Shown here: positions 58,178 to 64,000 of the stretch, in pieces
How positions within the stretch are numbered: the stretch's first letter is position 1
How the letters are laid out: each line of letters starts with the position of its first letter
Assembly: GCF_029168945.1 (NCBI RefSeq)
Contig: NC_083601.1
Span: 32,787,660-32,851,659, forward strand
DNA from: Cannabis sativa
Lineage: Eukaryota; Streptophyta; Magnoliopsida; Rosales; Cannabaceae
Direction of reading: 5' to 3'
DNA: 64,000 nucleotides
Position numbers and translations under genes: made by a program
The notes under the pieces: generated by a model
What the model was told of the DNA's origin: nothing
The model's input: only the letters and a program-made list of their open reading frames with translations
Databases searched by the model: none

Positions 58178-58717
58178 AGGAGTGTTTAAAGATTGATTTG
58201 GTCTGAATTTTTAATTTTTTCAAATCAAACCAAGAGTTTTTCAAAAATTTAAAATCAAACTAGATCAATTAAATGATCAAACCAATCTACTCAAACGGAT
58301 TGGTTTGGTTCGAAACTATAATTTGTATTTCTTAGTTCTAAATTCTTTTACAATAATTATTTATTTTTTTGGGTAATTGTTTTTTTACTTTTAATAAGTT
58401 TATAATATATAAATAACAATAAAAAATTATTATCATAACAATATAAAGGTAATATAAAAAATTCTAGCTACAGTTGTTCCCAAATATTAACATTTCGTCA
58501 AAAAAAATACATACTAAGTATATATAAAATAATTATACGGATTAGTTTGGTTTGAACTACTATCGAGGTTTCTAAAACCGTGACCGAACTAGAGAATTTA
58601 AAACGGTCCAAATTGATCAAATCATTCACAATGAATTCATTTTGTCCGATCTCAAATGGTTTGGTCTGGATTAATTAAAATTTAAAATTACAGATTGCGA
58701 ATTATATGAACACCCCT
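58178..58717. mobile_element. hAT-like MITE
   Basis: The ends AGGAGTGTTTAAAGATTG and, inverted, AGGGGTGTTCATATAATT match the hAT-like group at 30018. The inside has GGTTTGGT and ACCAAACC-type blocks in both orientations. Confidence 0.6.
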
Positions 58718-59047
58718 AATTTTCTTACCTTTTATTATATAAAGGTTAATTAAGATTTTTACTCCCTAAACTTTAGCATGTACTAAATCATACACCGTGA
58801 ACTTTTTTGGACGTTTAAAATTCTTCCTGAACTATTGAGATTGTTAGATTTAAGGACTTTTTATTTAATTTCATTCAATTTTACTAAATCATGCTCCCCT
58901 GACTTTGATATCTACCAAATCATGCCTCTCGAACTTTGACATATACTAAATCATGCCCACTGAACTGTCATCCATGTTAGATTTTTTTTTTACTAAAATT
59001 AGATAAACCTTAAATCCAACAATCTCAGTTGTTCAGGGGGTATTTTT

Positions 59048-59354
59048 TTTTTTAATCAAAAAGAAAACTTCATTAATCGAACCAAGCAAATACACCCTCA
59101 AGCCCCTTCCAATGGATAGACTCAACTCACAACAATTAATTACATATCAATCTCTCAAGAGTAATCAACTCCATTTTTGAGCAAGAACAATATATACTTG
59201 ACATCCTTCTTTATATCCTTAACTATACTATTTACAGTTTTTGAAAAATTTAAAAAGATATAGCTATTTCTATTCCTCCACAAATGGTATATTGTTGCAG
59301 CCAACAATACCATCAAAATTCTCCCTATGAAACCGGTTGGTACGCACCCGATTC
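59048..59354 (-). mobile_element. 5'-truncated LINE tail in the foldback element
   Basis: A T-run on the left marks the poly(A). ATTTTT flanks it (59042-59047 and 59355-59360). On the minus strand it encodes AATIYHLWRNRNSYIFLNFS then VNSIVKDIKKDVKYILFLL and a stop. This matches the C-terminus of the dead LINE at 49672-49901 (AATCYYLWSNRNRCVF, VADIKSIVRYRV), so it belongs to the RNase-H-less lineage. Confidence 0.8.
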
Positions 59355-59394
59355 ATTTTTAACGATCTTAAAAGTTCAAATGGCATGATTTAGT

Positions 59395-59958
59395 AGGCTG
59401 TACAAAAAAATTCGTAAACCGCCCAAACCGAATAACCCGTCCAAACCAAACCGAAAAAACCGATAAAAATTACAAACCGAAATAACCCGAAAAAATTACA
59501 AACCGCCCAATCTCTTAATTGGGCGGGTTGAAAATAGGTCCAACCCGCCCAATTAAACCGACCAACCCGATTTTGCACCTTTATTTATTTTTTTTAACTT
59601 TTTAGTTTTTATTATATATAACATAAATGATTAAATATATAATAATATTAAGTTATATACTTAATTATTAGTTTTAAAGTCATATATATGGTATTGTACT
59701 TTGGTGGAATATGATATTTTTAATTTATCTTTTTAATTTTTATTGATTTTGACTTTGAAACTAAAATAAAAAATAAAAAAAATTTTGGCCGGTTTGGGCG
59801 GGTTAACCCGACCAAACCGCCCAAACCGTTGGTCGGTTTATAGATTTTTTTAAAAAAAAAAATTGGGCGGGTTGCACTTAAATTTTAGCAATCCGAACTT
59901 TAGATTGGGTTAGAAAATATATAGGATAAACCGCCCAAACCGAACAATGTACAACCCT
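59395..59958. mobile_element. hAT-like MITE nested in the foldback element
   Basis: The ends AGGCTGTACAAAAAAATTCG and, inverted, AGGGTTGTACATTGTTCGGT; both arms carry AACCGCCCAAACCG blocks. The host sequence GATTTAGT is repeated as TATTTAGT on the right, an 8-bp duplication with one mismatch. Confidence 0.75.
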
Positions 59959-60017
59959 ATTATTTAGTACATATCAAAGTTCGGGGGATAAAAATATATT
60001 AATTAACCTTATATAAA

Positions 60018-61500
60018 TAGCTTAATTAACCTATTTCTTCATCGATATCATCATATTATGCTTTTAGAGTGATATGATCGTGTTATGAACTTTGTACATA
60101 ATTAGCTTTTAATGAAATCTCCATTTTTCTCCCAAAATAAAAATAATAAATAAATAAAAATAAATTGTGGTTAAGCGGATGAAATGTCATATTAATTTAA
60201 AACTATATCTAGTATTTATTTAGTTTTAAAAATAACACATCTATGGAAGCTACATATGAGATTAGTGAGATATAATAATTGGCTCTATCACTTTAGTCTT
60301 ATTGGCAAAATGATGGGCACTACACGATTATTTGTTTTGCCATGTTCCAACAAAATGAAATAAAAATTAGTATATCATATCCTTCTTCTTCCATAGATAG
60401 AGAATAATGCTTTTTGAAATGAATTTTATGCAACTTTTTCTTTGAAGGAGTAGAATTCTTATATAGAGATATAAATAAGTGCTTAAAATAAGGATTGGTC
60501 CTGAATTAAAATTGGTCGTGGGTGAAGAAATTTTTTTTGTTCTTACTATAAAGATAAATGATATTTTTAAAAATTATTAAAAAAATATATATTTTTATTT
60601 GGATTCTTAAATTTAGTGTGCCATAAGCGCGGGCCTACCCCACCTATGCTAGAGCCGGCCCTGCTTAAAATCAATAATTATCTCTAAATTTATAGTGTCT
60701 AATAGCAATATTCGTATAAAATACATCATAAAAATATATACATATTTTATAAATTTATTCATGTAAAGTCAATAATTTTATTCCAAATTATAATACATGT
60801 ATAAATATTAAATTTACTCAAAAATAATTCTTTTATGATATAGTATTAAGCATTTTTTATTATTATTGCTACATTGATATTACTTGGTGTTTTGATTTTT
60901 TTTTAATATTACTAATCTATTAATTAATTATAATTTTTTTAATACTACTAATCTATTAATTAATTATAATCTATTAATTAGAATATAATTTACTTGGTCA
61001 AATATAATTTTAGATAAAGATTCTACTGTACAATGATTGGAGAGGTTGTTGTGTGGCCTAAACCAACGATGGCTGGGTGCTCCCAACTTCAAGACTCAGT
61101 TATTTTTCAAATAACACTTTAATCTAGTGTAATCAATATAAATTTTGTGTTAAACTTGGTTTAAAAATGAGTCAAATATTATATTTGATTTAATTTTTAT
61201 AGTTGAAATATTAAATTTTTATTTAGTATTAAATATAAAGAGAAATTCTATGATAGCGAGTGACTATAGTTTTGTTCTTATACTATGCACACATCTTTTT
61301 AGCGATTGATTTATATGACTTTTAAAGTCAAGATTATAAAAAATGTATATGTTTGTAGATTATCAAATTTTTTTTTTTTTTAAAAAAAAAAAAAGAATCT
61401 GACACTCAATTAAAATAAATTAACATCCAATTAAAAAAAATTAACAACCAATATTTTTTTTTTTATCTTTTAAAAAACCAATTTTAAATGTTATTTATCA
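60018..61500. other. Intergenic DNA with two decayed MITE pieces
   Basis: 60490-60664 has CAGGGCCGGCTCTA-type ends (inverted on the right). About 60700-61030 is a diverged copy of the unit in the MITE at 15290-15999 and ends TTCTACTGTA. T/A homopolymers at 61368-61394. No gene seen. Confidence 0.5.
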
Positions 61501-61609
61501 TTTCCCATGAGCCCCATTTCACCCATAATCCATTCCCATTCTTCATTCCTTCTACCTTTCGAACCACCCACAGCCACAACAAACCATTATTCCATTCCCA
61601 CTTTTCCTT

Positions 61610-61825
61610 TTAATTTCGAACCAGCCACAGCCAAACTAGAAAAGAAGCTACTGACTGGAGATGACCCAACTCTACAGGGATCGATCCTTTGACGTCATTG
61701 TTTGCGGCCGTGAATATTTGGAGACTGCAACAGTTGCCTAACTCCATTGTAATCGGACCGTACAACTGATCCGTAAGTTGCCCACCATCAGTATCGGAGA
61801 ACGAGAGTGCATTCCCTGGTACCAT
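61610..61825 (-). pseudogene. Fragment of an LRR receptor kinase gene (GSO1/GSO2-like)
   Basis: On the minus strand GPITMELGNCCSLQIFTAAN and NDVKGSIPVELGHLQ match two leucine-rich repeats of the GASSHO-type receptor kinases (GPIPxELGNCSxLxxFTAA, GxIPxELGxLQ). Only about 50 residues are recognisable and both flanks lose similarity, so it is a scrap of a gene rather than a gene. Confidence 0.65.
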
Positions 61826-61845
61826 AACTTGCTTGTCTTTGACGC

Positions 61846-62186
61846 TGAGAGTATGGGTCGACTATGACACTGTTAAGAAGCAGATGAATGTGACTTTAGC
61901 TCCGCCTCAAGCTCTTAAACCCTAGAAACCTCTTTTGTCTTTGACGGAAGATCTTTCGCCATTTATAAAGGATACCATATATATTGGTTTTTCTTCATCA
62001 ACAGGCCCTGTTATTAGTAATCACTATGTTCTGGGCTGGAGCTTTAAAATTAATGGCCAAGCTCAAGAACTTGACTTGTCCAAACTCCCAAAGCTACCAA
62101 GGGTCGAACCAAAACCAGGTCTATTATTGAGGATTGTATTACCAAACAAGCATAACAGTTTTGTAATCTCAATGCAAATGGTATGA
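61846..62186 (+). pseudogene. Fragment of an L-type lectin receptor kinase gene
   Basis: In one frame: LRVWVDYDTVKKQMNVTLAP, a TAG stop (61923-61925), then KPLLSLTEDLSPFIKDTIYI and GFSSSTGPVISNHYVLGWSF. These are the last strands of a legume-lectin domain (VWVDYD, YVGFSSSTG, HYVLGWSF), followed by the start of the juxtamembrane part (ELDLSKLPKLPR). The kinase domain and the lectin N-terminus are absent. It lies next to an LRR-kinase scrap on the other strand. Confidence 0.75.
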
Positions 62187-63283
62187 AGATAAGTTTAACT
62201 ATATATCAACCTCTTTTTTCATTGATCGGTCCATAAGCATATCTTTTGAAACTATTAAAAGATCACTCAACGCATTGAGAAGAATGAAAGATTTAAATTC
62301 AAAACCACCTCCATCATTCTTCGGTTGCAAGATGAAGACGAAGAGATTGAGAAGGGAAGTTTTGGTGGATGGTGATGATGATCAATGAACAATTGGACGA
62401 GGTTTCTAATGAGAGAGAGAGAAAGAGAGAGAGAGATTAATTAATTGGAGGAGGTTAAAAAAAATTAATTATATATTTAAATAATTATTATTTAATTTAA
62501 AAATATTATTAAGAAAATAATTTTAAGAATAATCTAATACATTGTAAGTATTACCTATTTATATGCACTCATCAATTTATGACCCTTAGATTAAATATCT
62601 ATGGCTCCGACGAAAGTAAGGTATTTACCATAGACATGTCCTAAGTATATAAATAACAATATAAAAAGCTAGTTATATTAATGAACGATAAAATAGTAAA
62701 TCTAAAAGTGATATTTATTGTGGTATAAAATTTGACATAATTTTTAGTGTGTGCTAGATTTAAACCACATTATACATTACCATTAAAATTTAATTTTATA
62801 AATATGAGCTAAAAAATGCATATACATTATACCACATATTTATAGTACTCCATTGGAAATATTTTAATGTGATTAGCACGTGCTAAAAATTGTGCAGCTT
62901 GTGCCAAATTTACACCATAATAAATATTACTTTTTTATTTACTTTTTTGTTACTTATTAATACATTTAATAATTTTTTTACATTTTATTTATACATTTAA
63001 TAGGATTTATGTATACTTTCAATCAAAATTTAATGTATTTGTTAATTTTTTTATACATTTCTATCAAAAATAAAATTTGAGTTAACTATAACATTGATTC
63101 ATTTTTTGAGTCAAATTTTGCACTATCCATTAGAGATAGTGAGCATATCCAATGAGGGCATTATCTATAGTTATCAAAAGTAAACACACCATCCGAAAAT
63201 ATTATTTTTTATTTTCTCTTTGATCCACATTAGATTTGATCCATTTACATACAAAAAATACTTTAATAGTTAACAACTCTTAA
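62187..63283. other. AT-rich intergenic DNA
   Basis: A GAGA run lies at 62410-62435. About 62700-62960 carries loosely inverted motifs (TGCTAGATTTAAACCACATT and AATTTACACCATAATAAATA), probably an old MITE. No gene seen. Confidence 0.4.
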
Positions 63284-63450
63284 TGTAACGTCCCTGCTTC
63301 AATCTTCTATTGGGCTCTTATACCCACGGAATAATGACTCTTACACACGAGTACGCAACTCTGGCTGCTTCCTTGACTGACGTCTGACTCTACAGACCAA
63401 CACAAGTGTTTTCAGCATGCTTTGTCCTCACTCGCACACTTCTTGGGAAA

Positions 63451-63531
63451 ACTTCCCAGGAGGTCACTCATCCTAAAATTACCCCAAGTCAAGCACGCTT
63501 AACCGTGGAGTTCTTTCGTGATGGGCTATCC
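63451..63531 (-). repeat. 5S-rRNA-like segment in the Cassandra LTR
   Basis: On the minus strand: GAACTCCACGGTTAAGCGTG, then AGGATGAGTGACCTCCTGGG, which match the second half of plant 5S rRNA (GAACTCCGCAGTTAAGCGTG, AGGATGGGTGACCTCCTGGG). Part of the pol III internal promoter region (C box) is therefore kept. It is not a functional 5S gene, since the 5' half is missing. Confidence 0.88.
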
Positions 63532-63772
63532 AAAAAAAAGATGCACCTTGTTGATATAGGTAGTACCAATCAATTAATTTAAGTCATCTTTAACTGTGTA
63601 GTCCCATACCTACACAGTCTCAGAATCATCTCACTTGACCTTCCACAAGCGATGTGGGATTACACAGCTTACCCGGTATTTCTTTTTATGGATCACAGGA
63701 CTACTGACTATCATAATCACCCCCCTTTAGGGGTCCGACGTCCTCGTCGATCACACTTCTGACTGGGTCAAA

Positions 63773-63784
63773 GCTCTAATACCA
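63773..63784 (-). other. Primer binding site of the Cassandra element
   Basis: TGGTATTAGAGC on the minus strand, one base off the usual tRNA-Met primer site TGGTATCAGAGC. Confidence 0.75.
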
Positions 63785-64000
63785 TTTGTAAAGTCTCCCA
63801 GGAAGTGTGTGAGTGAGGACAAAGCACGCTGGAAACATTCATGTTGGTATGTAGGGTCAGTCATCAATTCAGGAAGCAGCCAGAGTGGCGTACTCGTGTA
63901 TAAGAGTCATTATTCCATGGGTGTAAGGACCCAATGAAAGTTTGAAACGGGGACGTTACACTTAAAGTTATCTACCATGGTCCCACATCATTAATGACTT

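Larger units (their letters stand above)
58744..60008. mobile_element. Foldback element, copy C, with 9-bp target duplication and two insertions
   Basis: TTATATAAA flanks it (58735-58743 and 60009-60017), the size expected of Mutator elements. The ends GGTTAATTAAGATTTTTACT and AATTAACC are inverted, and the arm motifs match copies A and B at 19397-20302. It has been opened by a LINE tail (59048-59354) and a MITE (59395-59958). Confidence 0.8.
63284..63960 (-). mobile_element. Rearranged Cassandra-type TRIM with two inverted U5 ends
   Basis: 677 bp flanked by CTTAA (63279-63283 and 63961-63965). On the minus strand a complete LTR (63664 to 63284) begins TGTAATCCCACATCG, contains the 5S-like stretch and ends GGGACGTTACA. 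A primer site lies at 63784-63773 and a polypurine tract at 63728-63719. In place of the other LTR, 63795-63960 is the 3' half of an LTR in the opposite orientation, also ending GGGACGTTACA. Both outer ends are therefore U5 ends. About 55 bp separate the polypurine tract from the LTR. Confidence 0.8.

Noticed and set aside
63284..63960. A 5S rRNA gene
   Set aside because: Only the second half of 5S is present, inside an LTR-like sequence with primer site and TG/CA ends; Cassandra explains it.

Overview
The window is nuclear DNA of a flowering plant, almost certainly a eudicot. It has spliced genes with GT-AG introns, a chloroplast-targeted chaperonin gene, plant-type carboxylesterases, very AT-rich intergenic DNA, and dense plant transposons (L1-type LINEs with DUF4283 ORF1 proteins, Copia and Gypsy LTRs, MITEs, a Cassandra TRIM). 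The species cannot be fixed from sequence alone; a rosid such as Cannabaceae would be compatible, but that is a guess.

Layout. 1-1002 (minus): 5' part of a chloroplast chaperonin-60 alpha-2-like gene that runs off the left edge. 1091-7990: MITEs, old LINE tails, a Copia solo LTR, a second solo LTR and a hexamer array. 8386-10437 (plus): NAC alpha-like gene, four exons. 11419-13613 (plus): p23 Hsp90 co-chaperone, five exons. 16842-17846 (minus): intronless CXE15/HSR203J-type carboxylesterase. 19397-20302: foldback elements. 21259-27440: a full-length LINE with two intact ORFs and a perfect 14-bp target duplication. 28244-32745: nested MITEs. 32881-50006: a second, dead LINE bounded by a perfect 17-bp target duplication and broken by a 9,981-bp Copia-type LTR element (34562-44542) and a 2,312-bp solo LTR (47355-49666). 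50743-51934: a Mutator-like foldback. 52648-53652 (minus): second copy of the carboxylesterase. 54521-61500: MITEs, a Helitron candidate, a solo LTR and LINE tails. 61610-62186: fragments of two receptor-kinase genes. 63284-63960: a rearranged Cassandra element carrying 5S-rRNA-like sequence.

The host genes are housekeeping and protein-folding functions (chaperonin, NAC, p23) plus two carboxylesterase paralogs separated by about 35 kb of mostly transposon DNA. They do not form a pathway. The most unusual points are: (i) the Cassandra element ends in two inverted U5 termini yet has a 5-bp target duplication; (ii) every difference I found between the two LTRs of the Copia element falls on a CAG/CTG site, and the third family member always agrees with the 5' LTR, which looks like a methylation-linked sequencing error; (iii) the LINE at 21259-27440 looks recently inserted and capable of coding; (iv) the nested LINE carries five stop codons, each explicable as one C-to-T change, and removing both insertions restores one 1,125-codon frame.
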